Positions 25,053 through 33,252 are shown, counted from the first letter of the stretch. The stretch is DNA of 64,000 nt from Verrucomicrobiota bacterium (GCA_023432225.1 JAEYUW010000016.1:75237-139236), one strand, 5' to 3'. Made by a program: numbers and translations. The notes: generated from the letters alone by a model not told the origin.

Positions 25053-25286
25053 TCACTCCTTCCAGAAACTCACGGCCCACGCGCCGTCGTTGCGGCGTTC
25101 CATGGAGGATTCGAAGCCTTCGCTCTTAAGCAGCTCGATCAGCGGAGCGGGCAGAAACGGAGCGATGATGGTGACGCCCTGTCCGGACGTCAGCGCATCG
25201 ACGCGCTCGCGGATGACGGTGAATGGTTCGTTGCCTTCCGCGAGGAGCGGGCGCACGTCGAGAGTTTTGAAAGTTTTCGGCTTCAT
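25053..25286 (-). CDS. DUF2249 domain protein
   Basis: A 77-residue protein with the DUF2249 pattern: KTLDVRPLLAEGNEPF, VIRERVDALTSGQGVTII and a C-terminal W-rich strand (GAWAVSFWKE). Such small TusA-like-fold proteins recur in denitrification clusters; their biochemical job is not established. The ATG at 25286 is chosen over upstream in-frame starts because the domain begins there. A near-consensus TTGAT-N4-GTCAT box lies 55-68 bases upstream (25341-25354). Confidence 0.8.
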   Translation of the reverse strand: MKPKTFKTLDVRPLLAEGNEPFTVIRERVDALTSGQGVTIIAPFLPAPLIELLKSEGFESSMERRNDGAWAVSFWKE

Positions 25287-25340
25287 CGGAGGGCCTGGCG
25301 TGGAATGAGGAGAGTATAGCGCCGCGCTGATGGCGGCGCC

Positions 25341-25354
25341 TTGATGCAAGTCAT
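25341..25354 (-). promoter_or_regulatory. Crp/Fnr-type box before the DUF2249 gene
   Basis: TTGATGCAAGTCAT, one base off a full TTGA-N6-TCAA inverted repeat. Its centre is 61.5 bases upstream of the DUF2249 ATG. If it activates from -41.5, the leader would be about 20 bases. Confidence 0.6.
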
Positions 25355-25412
25355 GAAGGCGCCGATGGCGAAGCGTTTCGGGCCGCGGGCGTATCCGCAC
25401 GCCTCTCAGCGG

Positions 25413-27542
25413 CTACGGCTCGATGCGAAAACCCGTTCCTGGTTCGAACGTTAACACGACCAATCGCCCGCGTTCGGCGGTGACTTCGCCAGTCCACTCG
25501 ATGCGGGGAGCGTCCTGGCCTTCACGCGTGGCCAGGCTGACGGCCACGCGATGTGCTCCGGGCGAGAGGAGCGTGCGCAATTCGCCGATCGAGGCGCCGT
25601 CGGACTTCAGGCCCTTGGGGCGGTAAATGTGTTCCTGGCCCACGCCGTCGACGACGAGGCGGACCACGACCGGTGCGCGCGAGCGGTTCACATGCATCGC
25701 GGCGCGCATGTGCACCGGACGATTGTCCTGCGCCGCGGCGGAAACGGTGGTCGCGTCCAGCCAGTCGCCGAACGCGCGGAACGTGAGCACGAGCTCGGGT
25801 TGCGCGGCCGTCGGGTGACGGAAGGGCGCGATGCTCACCGCGAGCGTCAGAGCCAGCGCTGCGGTCGTGAGCGCGAGACCGGCCAACCAGCCGCGCACAC
25901 GCGAGGGGCGCGAGGGTTCGAGTGGACGTTCGCCATCGAGAAGATCCGCGGCCGCGGCGGAAAGCGCATGCGGGCGCGTGGGATCGTAGCGCACGTGCGC
26001 GACCTTGCGCGGGTCGGCGCGATTTGGACGAAACACCGGCTCGCGTTCGCCGCTGAGACGCAGCGGCAGCCAGCGGTCGCCTTCGCGGCAGAACGGATCG
26101 GCCGACACGGTGCTCACGACGAGCACGGCGCGGGCACCCTTCGCGATGAGGCCTTCGATGACTTTCGGTTCGACCCAGCCGGACGACGGCACGGGTCGCA
26201 CTTCGTAGCCCGGCAGGCGCGCGCGCCACGCGGCGTGTTGGAAGAAATCCCAGCCACCATCAGTCTGTGCGCAGACGAGCGCGAGCGCCGGAGGCTCGGC
26301 GCGCGCCACGGCGGCGACGACGAAGTCCTGAAGCTCGCGCGTGACGTTGCGCGCATCGAACCACGCCATGCCGATCGCCTGCGTGTCGCACGAGCCGGTG
26401 CAAACGCCGCAGCCGATGCAGCGTGCGGGATCGATCTGCGCTTGCGAGGGCCACGGCTTGCCGTCGGTGCGCGGGACCATGGTGATCGCGCCGAAGGGGC
26501 AATCCTGCGAACACTGCGTGCACGCGAAGCAGCGCGACGTGTTCACCGTCGCCTGATAACTCTCGCGCGGACGCGAGCGGCCGAGCCACCACGGCACGGT
26601 GGCGAAACCGAGCAGCGTGAGAGCCGCCGCGAGCCACACGCCGCCGCCGGAGAGACGCGCGGAGAGATTGAGCGGCCACAAATACCACCAATCCATCGTG
26701 AACGCCTCCGGTTTCACCGCCATGCGTGCCGCGTCGGCGTTGGTGGCGGGCAGCACGAGCGCGGCGACGATCACGGCACCGGTGAGCCAGACCAGCATCG
26801 GTCGGCTCGGCAGAAGTTTTGCGCGACTAAGTCGAGCGAGGTGCACCGCGAGGCCGGCGGCGATCGCGAGCGGCAGCAGCATGTGCAGGAAGAAGACGAC
26901 GAAAAACAGCAGCGACGGCACCGTGTGGTCCGCCGTGAACAGCCGCCCCATCGGCTCGCCGAAGATCGGGAGCACGTCGAGGGCCTTCATGCTGTCGAGC
27001 GCGACGTGTTGCGCGCGCACGTCCCAGACGAGCCAGTAACCGGTCCAGCCGATGAACCACGCCAGTGCGACCAGCGCGATGCCGCTCGTCCACGCGAGCC
27101 AGCGCGCGCCCGCGAACTTGCGCCCCAGCCACGTGCGCAGTGCGTGCAGGAGGATGAACAGCATCGCGAGATCCGACGCGTAGCGGTGGACGCTGCGCAC
27201 GACGCCGCCGAGCGAGCGCGGCCCGAGTTCGGCGAGCGAGGTCCACGCAAACTGCACGCTCGGCGAATACCAGATCAGCAGTAGCACGCCCGAAAACGTC
27301 GCGAGCAGGAGCGCGGCATTGGCCAGCGTGCCGAGTTGCGCGAGCGGATTGAATTCCCGCGGCAGCGCCCGCTCGATCCACGCGTCGGCGCGCACAAAGA
27401 GCGATTCGCCGGCGACGAGCAGTCGCGACAGACGCGTGGGCGGCAACGGCGCCGTGGTGGTTTCCGCGCCCGGTGCCCCGCCCAGCGTATCCGCCAGCGC
27501 CTCGCAATCCGGGTCCGGATGAACGTGTCCGTGCGTGCTCAT
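25413..27542 (-). CDS. cytochrome b - ferredoxin - MvhD-like fusion protein
   Basis: A 709-residue membrane redox protein. Residues about 70-240 form a four-helix cytochrome b (PetB type) with two heme pairs spaced H-x13-H (H119/H133 and H206/H220). Three further helices follow, then two [4Fe-4S] motifs (C338-C341-C344-C348 and C375-C378-C381-C385). Residues about 415-525 look like the hydrogenase delta subunit (MvhD) fold (VEPKVIEGLIAKGARAVLVV) with few of its cysteines. A last membrane helix (about 555-580) carries an Ig-like domain. It probably passes electrons between quinol and a soluble partner. Two AT-centred palindromes (27570-27646) precede the ATG. No family name known to me covers the whole protein. 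Confidence 0.82.
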   Translation of the reverse strand: MSTHGHVHPDPDCEALADTLGGAPGAETTTAPLPPTRLSRLLVAGESLFVRADAWIERALPREFNPLAQLGTLANAALLLATFSGVLLLIWYSPSVQFAWTSLAELGPRSLGGVVRSVHRYASDLAMLFILLHALRTWLGRKFAGARWLAWTSGIALVALAWFIGWTGYWLVWDVRAQHVALDSMKALDVLPIFGEPMGRLFTADHTVPSLLFFVVFFLHMLLPLAIAAGLAVHLARLSRAKLLPSRPMLVWLTGAVIVAALVLPATNADAARMAVKPEAFTMDWWYLWPLNLSARLSGGGVWLAAALTLLGFATVPWWLGRSRPRESYQATVNTSRCFACTQCSQDCPFGAITMVPRTDGKPWPSQAQIDPARCIGCGVCTGSCDTQAIGMAWFDARNVTRELQDFVVAAVARAEPPALALVCAQTDGGWDFFQHAAWRARLPGYEVRPVPSSGWVEPKVIEGLIAKGARAVLVVSTVSADPFCREGDRWLPLRLSGEREPVFRPNRADPRKVAHVRYDPTRPHALSAAAADLLDGERPLEPSRPSRVRGWLAGLALTTAALALTLAVSIAPFRHPTAAQPELVLTFRAFGDWLDATTVSAAAQDNRPVHMRAAMHVNRSRAPVVVRLVVDGVGQEHIYRPKGLKSDGASIGELRTLLSPGAHRVAVSLATREGQDAPRIEWTGEVTAERGRLVVLTFEPGTGFRIEP

Positions 27543-27569
27543 CGAACAGTGTCTCGATGCGCAGGGCGT

Positions 27570-27646
27570 TTGTAACCTAATAGGTTACAAGCCAGCTGGC
27601 GTAGAGTGAAGTGAGGGGCGGAAGTGTAACCTATTAGGTTACACTT
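27570..27646. promoter_or_regulatory. paired palindromes E1 upstream of the cytochrome b fusion gene
   Basis: Two near-perfect palindromes, GTAACCTAATAGGTTAC centred at 27580 and GTAACCTATTAGGTTAC centred at 27634, flanked by TT/AA and AGT/ACT. Centre spacing 54 bp, about five helical turns. The first lies 28 bases before the cytochrome b gene, and the second supplies the TAG stop of the upstream SCO gene. The same layout recurs at 39023-39098. Confidence 0.75.
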
Positions 27647-28646
27647 TGCCGGGGCTCGTGGGGGACGTGGCAGAGGCATTTTCGTGGAGGAGGGAGCGGA
27701 GGGATTCGCGGAGCCAGGGGCGGTGGCGGGCGTCGAGATTGAAGCGGTAGGCGATGCGGCCGGCGCGATCGACGACGAGGAAGAGGTTCACGTGGTCGAT
27801 GACGCCGGTCTCGGGATTGCGGACGCGGGCGAAGTTCAGCTGCGAGAGCAACTCGAGCATCGCGGCGGGCTTCTCGCCGTTGACGTAGCGGAATTCCGGG
27901 TGCGTGAAGCCGCGGGCGGTCGCGACACCGTCCATCAGTTCGCGCGTCTCGTATTCGGGGTTGAGCGAGAGTGCGACCACGCGGAGAGAGGCGCGTTCGG
28001 TGGGCGTGAACTCGCCGAGCAGTTGGTGGACTTCCTCGAAAATGGCCGGGCACGCGGTGGAGCACGCAGCGTAGACTCCGGTGATGAGCACGACCTGGCC
28101 GCGAAGATCGGAAAAGTTGAACGTGGCGCCCTTCTGGTCGACGAGCGGCACGTCGGGCAGCGGGAGAGCCACGCGGATCGCTTCGCCCGGGAAGGGCGGC
28201 AGCGCTTCGGCGCGCGCGGTGTCGTAACGGGCGTAGGCAACGAGTCCAACGACGCCGGCGGCGATGACGGCGAGGGCGAGCAGCGCCGCGGCCGCGTGCG
28301 CGCGCCAGATGGAGAAATGACGGAGCTGCGCGACCGTGCTGCGCCAGAGAATCGTCGCGACGCCTACGACGAACAGCGGCTCGAGCAGCATGATGCTGAC
28401 GGCCGTCCAAGACAGCCCGCCGGTGCGCGGATCGGGTCGATAGCACCAGAGTTGAAAATCACGCACGAAGCCGCCGAGCCACGCGGCGTCCGTCGGCCAG
28501 AGCAGCGTGAAGAGCAGGAAGCCTTCGTAGGCCGCGAGCGCGGTGAACAGGAATACCACGAGCCCCGGTCCGGTGAAGAAGCGTCCGGCGCGCGCGAGGC
28601 GGGTGTCGACGAGCGGAGATTCGGCGATGGGAGCGGCGGCGATCAT
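27639..28646 (-). CDS. SCO-family copper chaperone with N-terminal membrane domain
   Basis: A 335-residue protein: three to four membrane helices (about 20-150) followed by a SCO/thioredoxin-like domain with the copper ligands AACSTACP and the distal His in VIDHVNLFLVV. SCO proteins insert copper into CuA centres, and the CuA subunit is encoded two genes upstream on the same strand, which gives a clear target. Usual SCO proteins have one helix; the extra helices are unusual. Start at ATG 28646; the open frame runs further upstream only through the REP element (28666-28757). Its stop codon lies within palindrome E1. Confidence 0.82.
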   Translation of the reverse strand: MIAAAPIAESPLVDTRLARAGRFFTGPGLVVFLFTALAAYEGFLLFTLLWPTDAAWLGGFVRDFQLWCYRPDPRTGGLSWTAVSIMLLEPLFVVGVATILWRSTVAQLRHFSIWRAHAAAALLALAVIAAGVVGLVAYARYDTARAEALPPFPGEAIRVALPLPDVPLVDQKGATFNFSDLRGQVVLITGVYAACSTACPAIFEEVHQLLGEFTPTERASLRVVALSLNPEYETRELMDGVATARGFTHPEFRYVNGEKPAAMLELLSQLNFARVRNPETGVIDHVNLFLVVDRAGRIAYRFNLDARHRPWLRESLRSLLHENASATSPTSPGKV

Positions 28647-28665
28647 GGGAGTGGCGGTGCGGATG

Positions 28666-28757
28666 GTAGGACCGGCTTCAGCCGGTCCCGATGTGCGCTG
28701 TTCGCGGAGTAAGTTTTCGGGCGAAGCTTCGTTTGGGCCGGCTGAAGCCGGCCCTAC
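28666..28757. repeat. GTAG-headed REP pair between heme-copper gene and SCO gene
   Basis: GTAGGACCGGCTTCAGCCGG at the left and GGCCGGCTGAAGCCGGCC-CTAC at the right, in mirror orientation. It separates the catalytic subunit gene from the SCO gene of one likely transcript, and may cap the upstream mRNA. Confidence 0.8.
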
Positions 28758-28835
28758 TAGAATGATTGGGGAGAAAAAGGGGCGGTGCTCCCTTGAGCGG
28801 CCGCCCCGAGACACACGGAAAAAGCAGCGGTCGGC

Positions 28836-30575
28836 TCAGCGCACGGGCCAGACGTCAGCGAGCGCTTTCCAGTTGGCGAAGTAGTAGACCGCGAAGCAGG
28901 CGAGGAACACGAGGGTGACGATGATCGTGCCCTTCGTCGCGTAGTGATCGTGCGCGAGTGAGCCTTCCTTCGCGCCGGCGAGCGCGGGCGGCGTGCCCCA
29001 GTTGAAGATCGGCTGGCCGTTCGGGATTTTTTTGCCGAAGAGGAGCGTGCCGACGCAGAGCAGCACGAAGATGAGCACGCTCGTGAAGGCGAGGATGCCA
29101 CCGATGCCGACGAGGCCGAGCCAGAGATGCGCGGCGGGGCTGTAGATGCCTTGGGCGTCGATGTCCCACGAGCGACGGGCGACGCCCATCGAGCCCGCGA
29201 AGGACATACCGAACGACAGCATCGTGATACCGGCGGCGAACAGATACGGTTGCACGCGCGCGAAGCCGCGGCCGATGAAGTCGCGCTGGAAGATCAGCGG
29301 GATGACGTAGTAGGTCAGCGCCATGAAGGCCAGCGACGTGCCGCCGACGACGGTGGCGTGGAAGTGGCCGGGGATGCGCAGCGTGTTATGCGCAATGATA
29401 TTGATCTGCTGCGTGCCGAGCGTGACGCCCGTGATGCCGCCGATGAAGCCGAAGATCACGACCGACAGCGCGGCGCCGGAGAACGCCGGATTTTTCCACG
29501 GCAGCGCCGTGACCCAGCCGAACAGGCCACGCGTGTAGCCCTTCTCGCGCATCGCGACCTCGATGCCCGCAGGCACGGTGAAGCCGTGGACCATCGACGC
29601 GAGCACCGCGAGATACATGGCGTAGGACGTGTTCCAGATTTTCCAGGTGGAGCCGACGCCCGGATCGACGAGCAAGTGGTGCGCGGACGCGATGTTGATG
29701 AACAGAATGTAGAGCGCGAAGGCGGTGCGGCAGACGGCTTCGTTGATCGGGCGGGCCCCGACGGCGACGTTGCCGATGAGATACCAGATGGAGACCATCG
29801 CGCAGACGTTGACCTGCTGCGATTGGTGGCCGAGGCCCCACCAGATGAGGCGATACCACGCCGGGTCAGGCGCGGCGGTCCAGCCCATCGAGTAGGTGAA
29901 GGTCGGGATCATCACGATCGCACCGTGGAGCAGCGTGAGCACGGCGATGATCGCCGCCGCCGTCGCACCGAATGTGACCAGAGGCATCGAACCTTCGTAG
30001 GCCTTGTCGCGCTTGGCGACGTAGAGTGTCGCGAAGAAGTTGAACACGCCGATCAGTGTGCCGACGGCGACGAGGATGATGCCGAGATAGAACACCGGGT
30101 GCGCGAGCAGCGGCAGGTAGGACGTCATCAACACGTCGGCCTGGCCGGCGAGGATGATGTAATCCACCATGCCGGCACCGGTGAGCATCATGCCGAACGA
30201 CACCCACGCGACTTTGCGCGAATAGAGCCGGGCGTTGAGCGGCGTGGTGCACGCGAAGTAGAGCACGGCGACCTCGAAGAACAGGATCCAGTGGATCAGC
30301 ATGTTCAGGCCGTGGAAGGTGAGGATGCGGTAGAACCAGTCGGTCGGCAGCAGGTGCACGGTCTGCCAGCGCGTGAGCGCGAGCAGCAGCGCGGCGATGC
30401 CGCCGAGGAGGAGGAACACGACGGCGGCGACGGCGTTCAGCTTGATGAAGCGTTGCGCGTCGAAGCAGACGCTGAGGCCGGTGGTGCCGCAGACGCGGTG
30501 CGGCACGCCGGGAGCGGCGAGCGCGTGCGAGTCGGGAACGGCGCCGGCGGGTAAAGTGGCGGAGGCGGTGGTCAT
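28836..30575 (-). CDS. heme-copper catalytic subunit, probable NO reductase
   Basis: A 579-residue protein with about 12-14 helices of the heme-copper oxidase superfamily. All six metal histidines are present: H88 and H406 (low-spin heme), H404 (high-spin heme), H250, H299 and H300 (copper/iron B). The cross-linked tyrosine of oxygen reductases, normally four residues after the first CuB His, is Gln254 here (GHQSQQVNV). Loss of that tyrosine is typical of NO reductases rather than oxidases. A CuA subunit gene is adjacent, unlike cNOR or qNOR, so it resembles the newer eNOR-type groups; the exact group is not provable by eye. No Glu-rich NorB motif is seen. Confidence 0.8.
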   Translation of the reverse strand: MTTASATLPAGAVPDSHALAAPGVPHRVCGTTGLSVCFDAQRFIKLNAVAAVVFLLLGGIAALLLALTRWQTVHLLPTDWFYRILTFHGLNMLIHWILFFEVAVLYFACTTPLNARLYSRKVAWVSFGMMLTGAGMVDYIILAGQADVLMTSYLPLLAHPVFYLGIILVAVGTLIGVFNFFATLYVAKRDKAYEGSMPLVTFGATAAAIIAVLTLLHGAIVMIPTFTYSMGWTAAPDPAWYRLIWWGLGHQSQQVNVCAMVSIWYLIGNVAVGARPINEAVCRTAFALYILFINIASAHHLLVDPGVGSTWKIWNTSYAMYLAVLASMVHGFTVPAGIEVAMREKGYTRGLFGWVTALPWKNPAFSGAALSVVIFGFIGGITGVTLGTQQINIIAHNTLRIPGHFHATVVGGTSLAFMALTYYVIPLIFQRDFIGRGFARVQPYLFAAGITMLSFGMSFAGSMGVARRSWDIDAQGIYSPAAHLWLGLVGIGGILAFTSVLIFVLLCVGTLLFGKKIPNGQPIFNWGTPPALAGAKEGSLAHDHYATKGTIIVTLVFLACFAVYYFANWKALADVWPVR

Positions 30576-30600
30576 GGCGGGAGAAGCGGGAGGCGCGGGG

Positions 30601-31152
30601 TTACTCGACGAAGATTTTTCCGGTCATGGCGTGGTGGCCGATGCCGCAGAATTCATTGCAGACGATGGTGAACTCGCCCTTGGACGTCGGCGTGATCGTG
30701 AGCACGTGGTCGTAGCCCGGCAGCACGTGGAAATTCATGTTGAGCGGCTGCAGCGAGAAACCGTGCTGCAGATCAAGCGACGAGAGGTGCAGGCGGTAAG
30801 TTTCGCCGACGCGCAGGCGCAGCGCGGGATACCACTGCCACATGCGGCCGACGAGGTAGGCGTCGCCGCCGGGGGCGGGCTCGACGATCGGCAACTCGGC
30901 CGCGAAGGCATTCTGAACGGGGTTCTTGAAGGTGCCGACGCGGTTGGCTTCGATGAATTTTTCGGTGCGCGCGAGGAAGTCGGCGGGCTTGACCGTATAG
31001 GCTTCGCCGCGGCTGTTCTGTTTACCGCGGAAATGCCAATACGGCATCATCAGCGACATCACGAAGCACCAGAGGATGGCGACGCCGAGCCAGAGTTTTT
31101 CGTGGCCGGCGGGGGCGTGGAACCAGGGAGAGGTGAGAGGGCGGAGGCTCAT
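30601..31152 (-). CDS. CuA-containing subunit II
   Basis: A 183-residue membrane-anchored protein: one helix (about 20-38) and a periplasmic cupredoxin domain. The binuclear CuA ligands are complete: H130, C165, C169, H173 and M176 (VCNEFCGIGHHAM). It accepts electrons from a soluble cytochrome or cupredoxin for the heme-copper subunit. It is encoded 12 bases after the small membrane subunit and 25 bases before the catalytic subunit. Shorter than mitochondrial-type subunit II, with a single helix as in B-type oxidases. Confidence 0.9.
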   Translation of the reverse strand: MSLRPLTSPWFHAPAGHEKLWLGVAILWCFVMSLMMPYWHFRGKQNSRGEAYTVKPADFLARTEKFIEANRVGTFKNPVQNAFAAELPIVEPAPGGDAYLVGRMWQWYPALRLRVGETYRLHLSSLDLQHGFSLQPLNMNFHVLPGYDHVLTITPTSKGEFTIVCNEFCGIGHHAMTGKIFVE

Positions 31153-31164
31153 GGCGGGGTCCTT

Positions 31165-31314
31165 TCAGGGGAGCAGCGCGGGTTTGGTCATGAACAGCTC
31201 GATCCAGCCCCAGACGGTGTAGGAGAGGAACGGCACGATCACGCCGAGGGCGAGCAGGAGCCAGGGGTTGTCCAGGAGCTTCTGCCAGGGATGTTTTTCG
31301 GTTTCGTTTTTCAT
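31165..31314 (-). CDS. small single-helix subunit of the heme-copper operon
   Basis: A 49-residue protein with one membrane helix (LLLALGVIVPFLSYTVWGW) after a charged N-terminus (MKNETEKHPWQK). Its ATG shares one base with the TAA stop of the upstream heme-copper gene (TAATG), so translation is coupled. Probably a structural subunit, as small CoxIV-like or CcoQ-like peptides are in other complexes. No known family recognised. Confidence 0.75.
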   Translation of the reverse strand: MKNETEKHPWQKLLDNPWLLLALGVIVPFLSYTVWGWIELFMTKPALLP

Positions 31315-32834
31315 TAGGTTCGAACGGAGGTGTGGGGCATGCCGCGCTGACGCCACGAGCCGATGGCTCGCAGCATCACCGCGAGGAAAAGGAGTCCGCC
31401 GGCGACGGCCAAAATTCCGCCGAGGCCCATGACGCCGAGGCCGACGTATTCGCCGACGGAGCGCACGTGTTGTTCGACGCCGTATTGCTTGCGGCCGAGG
31501 CCGTGCACGCCGGCGATGGCGAAGCCGAGGGCGAACGTCGCCTGGCCGAGGCCGAAGGTCAGCAGTTGCGCGCGACCGCGACGCGCGAGATCGGCGGCGA
31601 GCGACTGTGGCGAGAGTGAGGCCACGAGATCGTAGGCGGCGGTCATCAGCGCGAGCGTCACGGCGCCGATCGCGGCGTGATAGTGGCCTGGGACGAGCGT
31701 GTTCGAGCCGCGAATGAAGGCACCGAGGATGAGGCCGAGCACCGCGAGCGAGGCGCTGCCGGCGAGGCCGACGAGGCGGCGGTCGAAACGAGATGCGTTG
31801 AGGTGGAGCGCGTTGACCTCAACGCGCTCGGAAGCTTCGCCGGCGGTCGCGAGTGAAGAACGCGTTGGGGTCAACGCGTTCCACCTCAAGGCGACGTGGC
31901 GGATGCTGAGGCCGAGGACGATCAGAATCACCGGGAAGAGCGTCCAACGCATGAGCGCGGTGGCGGTCTCGGTGTAGGCGGCGTTGGAGGTGCCGAAGAG
32001 CGCGAGCACCGGCAGGCTGGCGTGCGGCAGCACGAGCGCCGTGAGGAGCCAGCGGCTGGCGGCGGGCGAAAGGACGTTGGCGCCGGACCAGCGGTGCAGC
32101 AGCGCGAGCCAGAGGCCGAGCATCGTGGCGACGTTGGCGGCTTGGAGTGCGTGGCCGCCGCCCCACATCAGCAGTTCGTAGTAACCGATGGCGGGCAGGC
32201 CGGAGAGCGTCGTGCGCCACGCGGCGGCGAAGGTGGCGAGCGCGATCAGGTTGCCGAGGGCCGCCATGCGCAGAGCGACGAGCGCGTCGTCGGGCAACGC
32301 GCTGTGTTGCGGTGTTGGCGCGGCGAGCGCCGCGGCGAAGAAGAGACCGGCGCCGATGAACCACGCGGTGAGGCCGGTGAGAAACACCGGGTGATCGATC
32401 ACCGGCACGTAGTTGGAGAGAATCGGTTCGGCGCCCGGCATGAGCGCGCCGGCGAGCAGGCCGCCGATGCCCGCGCCGCAGAGCGCGAACGCGAGGCCGA
32501 CGACGTGGCGCGGCAGACGATCGCCGAGCGCGAGAGCGAGGAAAGCCGCCGTGCCGGCTTGGAACCAGACGACCAGCGCGAGATCGACGTGGACGACGAG
32601 CGCGCGCTTGAAGAAGAGCGGGTCGGTGAAGATGGCGCTGAGAAACGGCAGGCGGCCGACCACGAGCAGCAGCGAGAGCAGTCCGGCGAGCACGAGGCTG
32701 CCGATGGCAAAGAGGAACCAGCCGCGGGAGATCGAGACGCGAAGATCAGTGGCGTGCGCGCCGAGGCGTCGCGTGGTCGCGTCGAGCAAGGGCGTAGCGG
32801 GAGCAGCCGTGAGCGTGGCCGGGTGCGGAGGCAT
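31314..32834 (-). CDS. second heme-copper subunit I-like protein with altered metal site
   Basis: First gene of the operon, 506 residues, about 12 helices. Heme ligands are recognisable: H82 (VVHVDLALVVW), H384 and H386 (VPGHYHAAIGA). The metal-B side has H228 (MWGGGHALQAAN) and a single H271 (VLPHASLP) where oxidases have His-His, and no cross-linking tyrosine. It could be a second NO-reducing or electron-transfer subunit, or a structural relative. Residues about 318-347 are encoded by a GAGGTGGAGCGCG palindromic repeat (31800-31887) inserted in frame between helices. A perfect Fnr-type box lies 35 bases upstream. Confidence 0.75.
   Translation of the reverse strand: MPPHPATLTAAPATPLLDATTRRLGAHATDLRVSISRGWFLFAIGSLVLAGLLSLLLVVGRLPFLSAIFTDPLFFKRALVVHVDLALVVWFQAGTAAFLALALGDRLPRHVVGLAFALCGAGIGGLLAGALMPGAEPILSNYVPVIDHPVFLTGLTAWFIGAGLFFAAALAAPTPQHSALPDDALVALRMAALGNLIALATFAAAWRTTLSGLPAIGYYELLMWGGGHALQAANVATMLGLWLALLHRWSGANVLSPAASRWLLTALVLPHASLPVLALFGTSNAAYTETATALMRWTLFPVILIVLGLSIRHVALRWNALTPTRSSLATAGEASERVEVNALHLNASRFDRRLVGLAGSASLAVLGLILGAFIRGSNTLVPGHYHAAIGAVTLALMTAAYDLVASLSPQSLAADLARRGRAQLLTFGLGQATFALGFAIAGVHGLGRKQYGVEQHVRSVGEYVGLGVMGLGGILAVAGGLLFLAVMLRAIGSWRQRGMPHTSVRT
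31800..31887. repeat. in-frame palindromic repeat inside the heme-copper gene
   Basis: GAGGTGGAGCGCGTTGACC at the left and GGTCAACGCGTTCCACCTC at the right, inverted. Intergenic members of the same family stand at 33191-33252 and 63924-64000. Here it codes for about 29 hydrophilic residues in a loop, without a frameshift. Confidence 0.8.
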
Positions 32835-32868
32835 GCTCCGGTTTTAGCTGAAGCGTGCGGCGGACGCC

Positions 32869-32882
32869 TTGACGGTGGTCAA
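32869..32882 (-). promoter_or_regulatory. Crp/Fnr-type box before the heme-copper operon
   Basis: TTGACGGTGGTCAA is a perfect inverted repeat of the Fnr/Dnr type. Its centre is exactly 41.5 bases from the first base of the ATG at 32834, so either the message is leaderless or the real start is further in. The 435-base gap 32835-33269 also holds REP hairpins and the nrfA terminator, and no gene. Confidence 0.8.
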
Positions 32883-32912
32883 GGTTTGATGCGGGCGCAG
32901 CGTGGATTTGCG

Positions 32913-33051
32913 ATAGGGCCGGTCTGTGACCGGCCTGGTGCGGCGGTGTTCGCGGACGAAATGCGCGAACGAGCGTTCAGAGGGGCCGGTCGCAGACCGG
33001 CCCTACGCCGGAGTGGCGCGCTGAGGAGTTGCGCGCGAGCGCGCAACCTAC
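32913..33051. repeat. REP hairpins of two families
   Basis: ATAGGGCCGGTCTGTGACC with an inverted partner ending CTAC at 33006, then a GTTGCGCG/GCGCAAC hairpin ending CTAC at 33051. All share the CTAC/GTAG foot. Confidence 0.75.
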
Positions 33052-33122
33052 CTCGCGAGCGGGAGTGCTTCAGCCGACTGACGTCGGCGGCTACGACGTG
33101 GCGGGGCGTGCGGCGCGGAAAG

Positions 33123-33153
33123 AAAAAAAGGCGCGGCTCGGAAGAGCCGCGCC
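33123..33153 (-). terminator. rho-independent terminator of the nrf unit
   Basis: On the minus strand GGCGCGGCTC, loop TTCC, GAGCCGCGCC, then seven T. Lies about 120 bases after the nrfA stop and should end the porin-nrfH-nrfA transcript. Confidence 0.85.
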
Positions 33154-33190
33154 TTGGCGCAAGAGAGACAGAAACGATGACTGGTTTTCA

Positions 33191-33252
33191 GGTGGAGCGC
33201 GTTGATCCTAACGCGCTCGGGCGCGAACGCGTTGAGGTCAACGCGTTCCACC
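33191..33252. repeat. GGTGGAGCGCGTTGA palindromic repeat, intergenic copy
   Basis: GGTGGAGCGCGTTGATCC and its inverted partner ending GCGTTCCACC, the same family as the in-frame copy at 31800 and the copy at the window end. It lies directly downstream of nrfA. Confidence 0.75.

Noticed and set aside
25439..25460. GGTTCGAA-like tRNA T-arm
   Set aside because: It is inside the coding end of the cytochrome b fusion and no cloverleaf can be folded around it.
28836..30575. Ordinary oxygen-reducing cytochrome oxidase
   Set aside because: The residue four after the first metal-B His is Gln, not the required Tyr, and neighbours are nitrogen-oxide genes.
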